A DNA stretch of 19,183 nt, taken from positions 1 to 19,183 of the forward strand of contig CALZLL010000011.1 in assembly GCA_945788325.1 (NCBI GenBank), read 5' to 3'. A model generated the notes under the pieces. That model saw only the letters and a list, made by a program, of their open reading frames with translations. It searched no databases and was not told the origin of the DNA. Below are positions 7,222 to 12,837 of the stretch, piece after piece (positions within the stretch are counted from its first letter, which is position 1; each line of letters begins with the position of its first letter). The DNA comes from an uncultured Clostridium sp. GTDB taxonomy: Bacteria > Bacillota_I > Bacilli_A > RF39 > UBA660. A program made the position numbers and the translations under genes.

Positions 7222-7253
7222 AGGATAGGCTATTAAAAAGTCTATCCTTTTTA
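7222..7253 (+). terminator. Intrinsic terminator after the MazG-like gene
   Basis: AGGATAG (7222-7228) pairs with CTATCCT (7242-7248), extended inward by three pairs, followed by a T run. Confidence 0.85.
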
Positions 7254-7296
7254 TAAAAATAATGATAAATATTTAGAAGTATTAAAGTTTCTAAAA

Positions 7297-7318
7297 ACAC
7301 ATAATTGTGTGATATAAT
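7297..7318 (+). promoter_or_regulatory. Promoter with overlapping palindrome, upstream of the first mini-ORF
   Basis: TGATATAAT (7310-7318) is an extended -10. A palindrome ACACATAATTGTGT (7297-7310) lies in the spacer and touches the TG, an operator-like position for a repressor. No -35 is convincing. The transcript would cover the mini-ORF at 7380 and stop at the hairpin at 7480-7505. Confidence 0.5.
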
Positions 7319-7379
7319 AGATTAGGTATTCAACTTTATATAAAATAATACATCAGAGAAAATATAAGGAGTGATTTTA

Positions 7380-7454
7380 ATGAATGAAGATAAAACAAAT
7401 ATCAACTGTCTGACAACGGTTTTTCCCATCCTTTTTAAAAATTCCATAAAATAA
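7380..7454 (+). CDS. Putative 24-residue peptide in repeat R1
   Basis: ATG 7380 stands 8 bases after AAGGAG (7366-7371), under the promoter at 7310-7318. The peptide starts MNEDKTNINCLTTV and ends KNSIK. The same frame is kept in R2. Against a coding role, the sequence differences from R2 inside the frame all change amino acids and none is synonymous. It could be a leader peptide, a decoy SD, or a chance frame at the left end of the repeat. Confidence 0.3.
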   Translation: MNEDKTNINCLTTVFPILFKNSIK

Positions 7455-7479
7455 GGAAAAATAAAGGATTTGATCGTAC

Positions 7480-7505
7480 ACGTTTTTTGTAAAAAAACGT
7501 TTTTT
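7480..7505 (+). terminator. Terminator inside R1
   Basis: ACGTTTTTT (7480-7488) pairs with AAAAAACGT (7492-7500) around GTA, followed by a T run. It would end the mini-ORF transcript before the kinase promoter. Confidence 0.75.
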
Positions 7506-7642
7506 ATTGTATTTTTTTTAATATTTTATGATTTTTAACCTAAAAATGCAATAGGAATTATTGAACTGATAACGACATCCCATACTAGTTTTCTAAAATA
7601 GAAAAATAGTGTATAATTATATGTGAAAGATTGGTGATCTAA

Positions 7643-8158
7643 ATGAAAAAGTTATTTATTCTTTCTGGAGTTTCTGGTGTAGGAAAGACAACAGTTTGTG
7701 ATTATATTAATGTTAATGATTTGTTAAATAATTATTTTTCTATTGATATAGATGATTTAGAAAATGTGCATAAATACAAAACTGATTATAGTAAATTTTA
7801 TGAAAATGCAATCAAGAAAGCTAGTAATCTTTCTAATGATAAAAATATATTATTAATTACATGCATGAATCCTACTGATTTAGATAAAATTTCATTACCT
7901 ACAGAAATTAATGAAATATATTTTGTTGCATTAACAAGTAGTAAAGAAAATATAATTAATAGACTAAAAAAAAGAGATGAAGAACGTAATTGTAGTTCAG
8001 ATGAATTCATTAATAGTCAAATTGATTACAATGATTGGATTTTAGAACATATAGATTTATACAATAATCATATTGATAATTCAAAAAGTAATATAGAAGA
8101 AACTTCTAATTGTTTAGTTGAATATATAAACTCTATTGAAAAAAATAGGATAATATAA
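7643..8158 (+). CDS. P-loop small-molecule kinase-like protein
   Basis: A 171-residue P-loop NTPase with the fold of adenylate/shikimate-kinase-like enzymes. The Walker A motif GVSGVGKTT is at 9-17. SIDIDD at 33-38 is the acidic segment that follows it in such kinases, hydrophobic strand ILLITCMN (69-76) comes next, and RLKKRDEER at 107-115 is the arginine-rich lid. It lacks the motifs of a named kinase, so the substrate is unknown. The start ATG 7643 has a GGTGAT SD. Its stop overlaps the ATG of the next gene by one base, so the two are coupled. Transcription likely begins in repeat R1. Confidence 0.82.
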   Translation: MKKLFILSGVSGVGKTTVCDYINVNDLLNNYFSIDIDDLENVHKYKTDYSKFYENAIKKASNLSNDKNILLITCMNPTDLDKISLPTEINEIYFVALTSSKENIINRLKKRDEERNCSSDEFINSQIDYNDWILEHIDLYNNHIDNSKSNIEETSNCLVEYINSIEKNRII

Positions 8159-8595
8159 TGAAATATACAATACAAGAGGCAATAGATTATTCCAAAAAGG
8201 GTAATATTAATGAATGGATTCAATTATATTTAAGAGATACTATGCAAGAACACGCTAATCCTAATGTTGTACTTGCTGATGGATTATTACTAGAAGAAAG
8301 ATTTTATTATGGACCAGTATTATTCAAATTAAACAAGATTACTACTATAAGAACTGAAAAAGAGTTGAGTGGAAATGAATTGAAATATTATAACGAGGTA
8401 GTAAATGAAATTTGTGATAATTATAATAATTATTCATTACCGCCACTTATATTAGAATATAAAAATAATAATTTATATTTGACTGATGGTAATCATAGAT
8501 ATAGTGCCTTATGTAAATTGAACATAAAAAAATATTATGTTATTATTTGGGGAAATAAAAATAAAGAACACGAATTTTTAAAATCCATAAATTAA
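8158..8595 (+). CDS. ParB/sulfiredoxin-fold domain protein
   Basis: A 145-residue protein whose C-terminal half resembles the ParB/Srx nucleotide-binding fold: SLPPLILEYKNNNLYL (93-108) followed by DGNHRYSAL (110-118), the D/N-G-x-H-R-x-x-A motif that binds nucleotide phosphates in ParB, sulfiredoxin and related enzymes. No DNA-binding helix-turn-helix follows, so this is not a chromosome-partition ParB. The N-terminal 60 residues are not recognised. Coupling to the kinase-like gene (overlap TAATG) suggests a two-protein unit. Its stop codon merges into terminator A1. Family fold fairly sure, function open. Confidence 0.72.
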   Translation: MKYTIQEAIDYSKKGNINEWIQLYLRDTMQEHANPNVVLADGLLLEERFYYGPVLFKLNKITTIRTEKELSGNELKYYNEVVNEICDNYNNYSLPPLILEYKNNNLYLTDGNHRYSALCKLNIKKYYVIIWGNKNKEHEFLKSIN

Positions 8596-8664
8596 AGCAT
8601 ATAAGTTTAAAATATGTTTTTTTTATGCTATAATTATTTAGATTTAAAACTTTAAGGAGTGATA
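8592..8664 (+). repeat. Terminator-promoter-SD module A1
   Basis: A 73-base unit repeated at 9664-9736 with very few differences. Order: hairpin AAGCATAT (8595-8602) with ATATGTTT (8612-8619), T run to 8624, extended -10 TGCTATAAT (8626-8634), AT-rich leader, and AAGGAG (8654-8659). It stops one gene and starts the next transcript. In A1 the hairpin has a G-T pair where A2 has G-C, so pairing is conserved. Confidence 0.88.
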
Positions 8665-8666
8665 AA

Positions 8667-8741
8667 ATGCAAGAAAATAAAACAAATATCAACTGTCTGA
8701 CAACGGTTTATCCCATCCTTTTTAAAAATTCCATAAAATAA
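8667..8741 (+). CDS. Putative 24-residue peptide in repeat R2
   Basis: ATG 8667 follows AAGGAG (8654-8659) by 7 bases and is transcribed from the A1 promoter. The peptide begins MQENKTNINCLTTV and ends KNSIK, so it differs from the R1 peptide at residues 2, 4 and 15 only. The transcript would end at the R2 terminator, giving a message of about 150 nt with no other reading frame. Same caveat as R1: no synonymous changes to argue for selection. Confidence 0.3.
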   Translation: MQENKTNINCLTTVYPILFKNSIK

Positions 8742-8766
8742 GGAAAAATAAAGGATTTGATCGTAC

Positions 8767-8792
8767 GCGTTTTTTGTAAAAAAACGTTTTTT
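8767..8792 (+). terminator. Terminator inside R2
   Basis: CGTTTTTT (8768-8775) pairs with AAAAAACG (8779-8786) around GTA, with an outer G-T pair, then six T. Confidence 0.75.
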
Positions 8793-8926
8793 ATTGTATT
8801 TTTTTAATATTTTATGATTTTTAACCTAAAAATACAATAGGAATTATTGAACTGATAACGACATCCCATACTAGTTTTCTATAATTGAAAAATAGTGTAT
8901 AATTATAAATGAAAGATGGTGATATG

Positions 8927-9658
8927 ATGGAAAAAGTTTTGTTAGATAAAGTATTTAATAATGATACTTGTTTTCATTTTACTAGGAGTGTAAATTTATA
9001 TAATATCGAAATGAATGGACTTACTTCAGTTCCGGAAAAACGCGAAAACATGACAAAAACTGATGAAGGACATGATACGATTTATTTTTCAAAAGGAATT
9101 ATAGGATTATTAAGAACTGCAGATGTTTGGATAAGATGGGAATACGATAATATAGTTAAAAAGTTAAGAGAAAATCCTCAATATAAAAATTTACCTACTG
9201 GAGATATTACTATTTACGATGAAATAATGGAATTAGTATATAAAAAGTTTTATACTGACGAAAAAAATAGATGTCTTTTAATTCTAGATTTAATAGATGG
9301 TGAAGATTATCAAAATAGTGATTATAATTCTAAAGATTTTGATTTTAAAAAAATAATAGCAAAGAATAAAGGTTACTTAAATTCATCTAATATGAAATGG
9401 GAATTTGGAAAGTATTCTGATTTAGAATCATTAAGAATGGAAAATTGGAATATGTATACCCATTTAGGTAAAAAAGTTATTAATCCTGATAAAATTAAAA
9501 TGGTAATGGATAATGATGGTAATACAGATATGTTATCAATAATTCTTAGCATATCTTCATTAATTGATTTAAAATCTGAAGGATTGGATAACCTTGATGG
9601 ATTTGTAAATTATTTTCAAAATAATTTAGATTTAGAAAACGGAAAAATACATAAATAA
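8927..9658 (+). CDS. Uncharacterised protein with ADP-ribosyltransferase-like N-terminus
   Basis: A 243-residue protein. The N-terminal third has an order of motifs seen in ART-like folds (DarT, KptA, PARP-like): FHFTR (16-20), then NLYNIEMNGL (23-32), then TIYFSKG (51-57), then DVWIRW (66-71). H-F-T near the start would be the NAD-binding histidine motif by analogy. The remainder is charged and unrecognised, and no catalytic Glu can be assigned. Start chosen at ATG 8927: GGTGAT at 8918-8923 is its SD and the promoter -10 ends at 8903, whereas an ATG at 8909 lies at the expected transcription start. The gene stands alone between R2 and module A2. The ART assignment is an inference of moderate strength. 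Confidence 0.75.
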   Translation: MEKVLLDKVFNNDTCFHFTRSVNLYNIEMNGLTSVPEKRENMTKTDEGHDTIYFSKGIIGLLRTADVWIRWEYDNIVKKLRENPQYKNLPTGDITIYDEIMELVYKKFYTDEKNRCLLILDLIDGEDYQNSDYNSKDFDFKKIIAKNKGYLNSSNMKWEFGKYSDLESLRMENWNMYTHLGKKVINPDKIKMVMDNDGNTDMLSIILSISSLIDLKSEGLDNLDGFVNYFQNNLDLENGKIHK

Positions 9659-9663
9659 GTTGT

Positions 9664-9736
9664 TTAAAGCATATAAGTTTAAAATATGCTTTTTTATGCT
9701 ATAATTTATTTAGATTTAAAACTTTAAGGAGTGATA
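9664..9736 (+). repeat. Terminator-promoter-SD module A2
   Basis: Second copy of A1. The hairpin AAGCATAT (9667-9674) pairs with ATATGCTT (9684-9691), T run to 9695, TGCTATAAT at 9697-9705, and AAGGAG before the mini-ORF at 9739. Downstream sequence is unlike R1/R2, so module A is an independent unit. Confidence 0.88.
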
Positions 9737-9738
9737 TT

Positions 9739-9792
9739 ATGTATAAAACTGATAATGTAAAAGGTTATAATGATAATAAAAAAATAAACTGA
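9739..9792 (+). CDS. Putative 17-residue peptide after module A2
   Basis: ATG 9739 sits 7-8 bases after AAGGAG in module A2. The peptide MYKTDNVKGYNDNKKIN ends NKKIN-TGA, faintly like the KTNIN of the other two mini-ORFs. A hairpin at 9835-9860 would end the message at about 150 nt. Very short; coding status unproven. Confidence 0.25.
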   Translation: MYKTDNVKGYNDNKKIN

Positions 9793-9834
9793 GAAATGGG
9801 GACTTTATGAAAAACACTCCAACACCTTATAAAT

Positions 9835-9860
9835 AAAGGAAGAATTATTGCTTTCTTTTT
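9835..9860 (+). terminator. Intrinsic terminator before the phosphorylase promoter
   Basis: AAAGGAAG (9835-9842) pairs with CTTTCTTT (9851-9858), one G-T, loop AATTATTG, T run to 9860. Confidence 0.7.
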
Positions 9861-9887
9861 ACAAATTTCAAATAATTTTTTTATAAT
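9858..9887 (+). promoter_or_regulatory. Promoter of the nucleoside phosphorylase gene
   Basis: TTTACA (9858-9863, 5 of 6), an 18-base spacer, TATAAT (9882-9887). The -35 overlaps the preceding terminator tail. The leader of about 65 bases holds only tiny frames. Confidence 0.6.
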
Positions 9888-9957
9888 TAAAAGAAAAATA
9901 TAGGGTAGTGGAGACTTAATGAAAACTATGTTATAAAAAAGAAGGAGTGAATGTATT

Positions 9958-10743
9958 ATGAAATACGAAGAATTAGTAAGTTCACATTTGAAATACGGAA
10001 CAACAGAGGAAAATATTAGAGTTAGAAAAGGATATGATCAAATTTTAGAAAATGTAGTAATTGCACCATGGTGGAGTCATGATATTTTTGAAGGATTTGG
10101 TTTTGAGGTTGTTCAAACAAGTGAAAAAGTGTTTAATTTCTATAGTGATGCATTATCTTTTTCATATATAGAATTAAAAAGAATTGGTGCCCCTTCTGTG
10201 ATGGATTTTATTTTATCTTTAGGGGTAACAAAATGCACAAATTTAATTTTTTTAGGCTCTGCAGGTTCTTTAGATGAAAAAATTAATATTGGGGATATAG
10301 TTGTACCTAAATACTCAATTTGTGGAGATGGTGCTTCAAGATATTTAAATAAAAATCTTGAAGATGAATTTTTAAAAAATAAATATCCTTCAGAAGAATT
10401 TACTAAAAAGTTAATAGATGTTTTGAACAAAAAAAAATTGCGATATCATTATGTACCTAATTATAGTATTGATACAGTATTTGCTCAGTTTTATCATATT
10501 GATAAAATATTAGAGTTAGGAGCAAAAACAATCGAAATGGAAACTGCAGTTTTGTTTAAATGTAATGAATTATTGAAAATAAATGTAACTGCATTATTTT
10601 GTATTTCTGATAATACACTACAAAATAAATCTTTATATAGTGGTAGAACGGAAGAAGACGATGATTATAGGCGTAAAGTAAGATATGAGATTATTCCTAA
10701 TATAATTATTGATTTATTTAAAAGGAGTGATAAAAATGAGTAA
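9958..10743 (+). CDS. Nucleoside phosphorylase (PNP/UDP family)
   Basis: A 261-residue member of the purine/uridine phosphorylase superfamily, which splits a nucleoside with phosphate into base and ribose-1-phosphate. The phosphate/ribose region is FLGSAGSLDEKINIGDIVVP (98-117). The ribose-binding methionine-glutamate signature IEMETA is at 192-197, and SDN at 217-219 supplies the likely base-contacting aspartate. Length fits the trimeric/hexameric NP-I class (about 230-260), with an N-terminal extension of about 50 residues. ATG 9958 has SD AAGGAG (9942-9947). Its 3' end contains the SD of rbgA and overlaps the rbgA start by 8 bases, so it is now coupled to a housekeeping gene. Confidence 0.87.
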   Translation: MKYEELVSSHLKYGTTEENIRVRKGYDQILENVVIAPWWSHDIFEGFGFEVVQTSEKVFNFYSDALSFSYIELKRIGAPSVMDFILSLGVTKCTNLIFLGSAGSLDEKINIGDIVVPKYSICGDGASRYLNKNLEDEFLKNKYPSEEFTKKLIDVLNKKKLRYHYVPNYSIDTVFAQFYHIDKILELGAKTIEMETAVLFKCNELLKINVTALFCISDNTLQNKSLYSGRTEEDDDYRRKVRYEIIPNIIIDLFKRSDKNE

Positions 10744-11611
10744 CGAAGAAAAAAGTTTTCCTAAGACTTCGATCAACTGGTATCCAGGACATATGGCTAA
10801 AACCAGAAGATTAATTAAAGAAAATATAAATATGGTAGATATTATATATGAAGTAGTTGACGCTAGAATACCTTTTTCGTCTAAAATAAAGGATATTGAT
10901 GATTTAATAAGTAATAAACCTAAGATTATGGTTATGACGAAGACTGATTTATGTGATATTGATAAAACCAATGCTTGTGCTAAAAAATATGAAAATGACG
11001 GATATAAAGTAGTAATGGTTGACCTACTTAATAATAAAGGTGTTGATAAAATATTAAAAGTTACTCACGAATTACTTTTTGAATTAAATGAAAAAAGAGA
11101 GGAAAAAGGCCTTAAAAAGCGTGCGTATAGGGCTTTAATAATAGGTATACCTAACGTTGGCAAGTCAACTCTTATTAACCGTTTAGTTGGTAAAAAGGCC
11201 GCTATAACAGGTGATAAGCCCGGAGTTACAAAAAGTCTTTCTTGGATTAGAATTAACAAAGAACTTGAACTACTTGATTCACCAGGTATATTATGGCCTA
11301 AGATAGATGATCAAACCCAAAGCTACAATTTAGCAAGTTTTTCTGCTATTAAAGAAGAAATTCTTCCTATTGGAAAAGTAGCATGTTATATATTAGATAT
11401 TTTAAATGTAAAGTATAAGAATAATTTAATTGACAGATATGATTTAAGAGATTATGATAATGATGATGTTGAATCAGCATATCAAAAAATTGGTAGGAAA
11501 AGAGGATGTTTGATATCTGGTGGAGAAATAGATTATGATAAGGTTTCAAACATTATAATAAAAGATTTAAGGGAAGGTAAGTTAGGGAAAGTAACTTTTG
11601 ATGAGGTGTAA
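10736..11611 (+). CDS. rbgA: Ribosome biogenesis GTPase RbgA (YlqF)
   Basis: A 291-residue circularly permuted GTPase required for late 50S assembly. Motifs appear in permuted order: WYPGHM (15-20), D-A-R (42-44), G4 as TKTD (68-71), G1 GIPNVGKST (137-145), G2 PGVT (162-165), G3 DSPG (181-184). The C-terminal RNA-binding helical domain follows. Start at ATG 10736 because AAAGGAG lies just upstream; an ATG nine codons earlier has no SD. It lies 5' of rnhB as in Bacillus, with one extra gene between. It overlaps the phosphorylase stop. Confidence 0.96.
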   Translation: MSNEEKSFPKTSINWYPGHMAKTRRLIKENINMVDIIYEVVDARIPFSSKIKDIDDLISNKPKIMVMTKTDLCDIDKTNACAKKYENDGYKVVMVDLLNNKGVDKILKVTHELLFELNEKREEKGLKKRAYRALIIGIPNVGKSTLINRLVGKKAAITGDKPGVTKSLSWIRINKELELLDSPGILWPKIDDQTQSYNLASFSAIKEEILPIGKVACYILDILNVKYKNNLIDRYDLRDYDNDDVESAYQKIGRKRGCLISGGEIDYDKVSNIIIKDLREGKLGKVTFDEV

Positions 11612-11612
11612 A

Positions 11613-12215
11613 ATGGAATTAAATTTAATTGAATATTTAGAAAGTAAAAATTTTGAAATTGAAGAAATAGCAAAATTAGAGGAAAAGTATATTAAAGATG
11701 ATGCTTTTGGTAATATAAAAAAATATGAATCTATATATAAAATATTTTCTTTTGTTGATATTACGAACTACGAAATAAATAAGTTAATCATTAATAATCC
11801 TGGTTTGTTATTAAAAAGTGATTCAGAATTAATAAAAATTGCTTACGTATGGAATGGGACTTCTCTTTTATCAGATGCAGCATTAAGAAAAAGAGGTTTA
11901 AATTCAGATTATATAAATAGAACATACTTACGTAATATATATTTAAATTCTAATATAAAATATAATGATTCTCCTATTTCTTATAATGCTCTTATAAAAG
12001 GTGATTTAGAATTTCAAAAAGATTATATGGGATATATAGAAAATAAACCTTTTTATCCATCTTATGAGAATATGATTATTGTTTATGGTAAAGGTGACAC
12101 ATTGGAACAAAAAACTGAATATATAAATAGTGTTTTAAGAGTACAATCTTTAAAATGGTATTGTGATGAATTAAAAAAAGTGAAGGAAAAAAATAATGGT
12201 CGTGGATCTTTATAG
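11613..12215 (+). CDS. Hypothetical protein between rbgA and rnhB, 200 aa
   Basis: Not recognised. The protein is cytosolic-looking, acidic N-terminal helices (LIEYLESKNFEIEEIAKLEE) followed by a segment INNPGLLLKSDSELIKIAY (about 60-78) and ALRKRGLNSDYINRTYLRN (about 89-108), which look like short alpha-helical repeats. ATG 11613 has GAGGTG SD; an in-frame ATG at 11598 lies within rbgA without an SD. It is packed tightly in the operon: one base after rbgA and overlapping rnhB by 20 bases. That coupling suggests a function linked to ribosome assembly or RNA processing, but this is only context. Confidence 0.75.
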   Translation: MELNLIEYLESKNFEIEEIAKLEEKYIKDDAFGNIKKYESIYKIFSFVDITNYEINKLIINNPGLLLKSDSELIKIAYVWNGTSLLSDAALRKRGLNSDYINRTYLRNIYLNSNIKYNDSPISYNALIKGDLEFQKDYMGYIENKPFYPSYENMIIVYGKGDTLEQKTEYINSVLRVQSLKWYCDELKKVKEKNNGRGSL

Positions 12216-12816
12216 CAATGAAAAAAAGTTATGGGATGAGGGCTATGCAAATATAGCTGGATGTGACGAAGCAGGTCGTGGTCCTTTATTTGGACCAGTA
12301 GTTGCGGCATCGGTAATTCTTCCACATGATTTTGTGTTAGAAGGTTTAAATGATTCTAAAAAGTTAACCGAGAAAAAAAGAGAAGAATATTATCCAATCA
12401 TAATGGAACAAGCACTTGCAGTTGGTATATCAATTGTATCAGCAGAAGAAATTGATGAGATTAACATATATGAGGCTTCAAGGCAGGGAATGTTAAGAGC
12501 GATAGCATCAATGAATATAAAACCAGATTACATAATAACTGATGCGATGCCACTTGATGGTTTTACAGATATAAAACATGAATCCATAATAAAAGGAGAT
12601 GCTAAAAGCATATCAATTGCAGCAGCTTCTGTTATAGCGAAAGTTACTCGTGATAGACTAATGTATGAAGAAGATAAAAAGCATCCTGAATATGAGTTTG
12701 CAAAACATAAAGGATATCCGACAAAAAAACACATTGAATTATTAAATAAATATGGTATAATCGATGGATATAGGAAGACGTATGGTCCTGTAAAAAAAAT
12801 ATTTGGAGGAACATAA
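12196..12816 (+). CDS. rnhB: Ribonuclease HII
   Basis: A 206-residue enzyme that nicks RNA/DNA hybrids, removing misincorporated ribonucleotides and R-loops. The signature GCDEAGRGP is at 22-30 with D24 and E25. The other two catalytic acids are D116 (ITDAMPL) and D135 (KGDAKS), completing the DEDD set. AAASVIAKVTRD (142-153) is the conserved helix. It starts inside the previous gene, with AAGGA just upstream of ATG 12196. Normal length. Confidence 0.96.
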   Translation: MVVDLYSNEKKLWDEGYANIAGCDEAGRGPLFGPVVAASVILPHDFVLEGLNDSKKLTEKKREEYYPIIMEQALAVGISIVSAEEIDEINIYEASRQGMLRAIASMNIKPDYIITDAMPLDGFTDIKHESIIKGDAKSISIAAASVIAKVTRDRLMYEEDKKHPEYEFAKHKGYPTKKHIELLNKYGIIDGYRKTYGPVKKIFGGT

Positions 12817-12837
12817 ATAATATCAGGAGGTATAATT

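Larger units (their letters stand above)
7366..7617 (+). repeat. Island repeat R1 (~250 bp)
   Basis: Nearly identical to 8654-8903 with only scattered substitutions and a 1-base T-run difference. In order it holds an AAGGAG SD, a 24-codon mini-ORF, an ATCCTTT/AAAGGAT inverted pair, an intrinsic terminator (7480-7505), a CCTA/TAGG pair, and a promoter (TTTTCT 7589-7594, 17 bases, TATAAT 7612-7617) that reads into the kinase gene. Two imperfect direct repeats, CTGACAACG...TCCCAT (7410-7429) and CTGATAACG...TCCCAT (7566-7583), bracket the interior. No transposase or terminal inverted repeat is visible. Confidence 0.9.
8654..8903 (+). repeat. Island repeat R2 (~250 bp)
   Basis: Second copy of R1 (7366-7617), with the same SD, mini-ORF, terminator (8768-8792) and promoter (TTTTCT 8875-8880, 17 bases, TATAAT 8898-8903). 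Internal direct repeats are at 8697-8716 and 8852-8869. One difference in the terminator (GCG for ACG in the 5' arm) keeps pairing as G-T. Its left end merges with module A1, whereas R1 is fed by a different promoter, so the repeat boundary lies near the shared SD. Confidence 0.9.

Noticed and set aside
8158..8595. Chromosome-partition ParB
   Set aside because: Only the DGNHR-type motif is shared; there is no helix-turn-helix, no parA and no parS-like site nearby.
7366..8903. R1/R2 as insertion sequences or MITEs
   Set aside because: No transposase, no terminal inverted repeats and no target-site duplication that I can see; a decayed element cannot be fully excluded.
9807..9836. Tiny ATG frame after GGGGAC, and a similar one near 9919
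   Set aside because: Only 5-9 codons, no conservation to test, and one runs into a terminator.
10140..10430. 96-codon minus-strand frame inside the phosphorylase gene
   Set aside because: Antisense shadow of a well supported gene; no SD or promoter.
5953..10735. Integron-type gene cassette array
   Set aside because: No tyrosine integrase and no attC-like core sites (GTTRRRY) at cassette ends; the repeats carry promoters and terminators, unlike attC.
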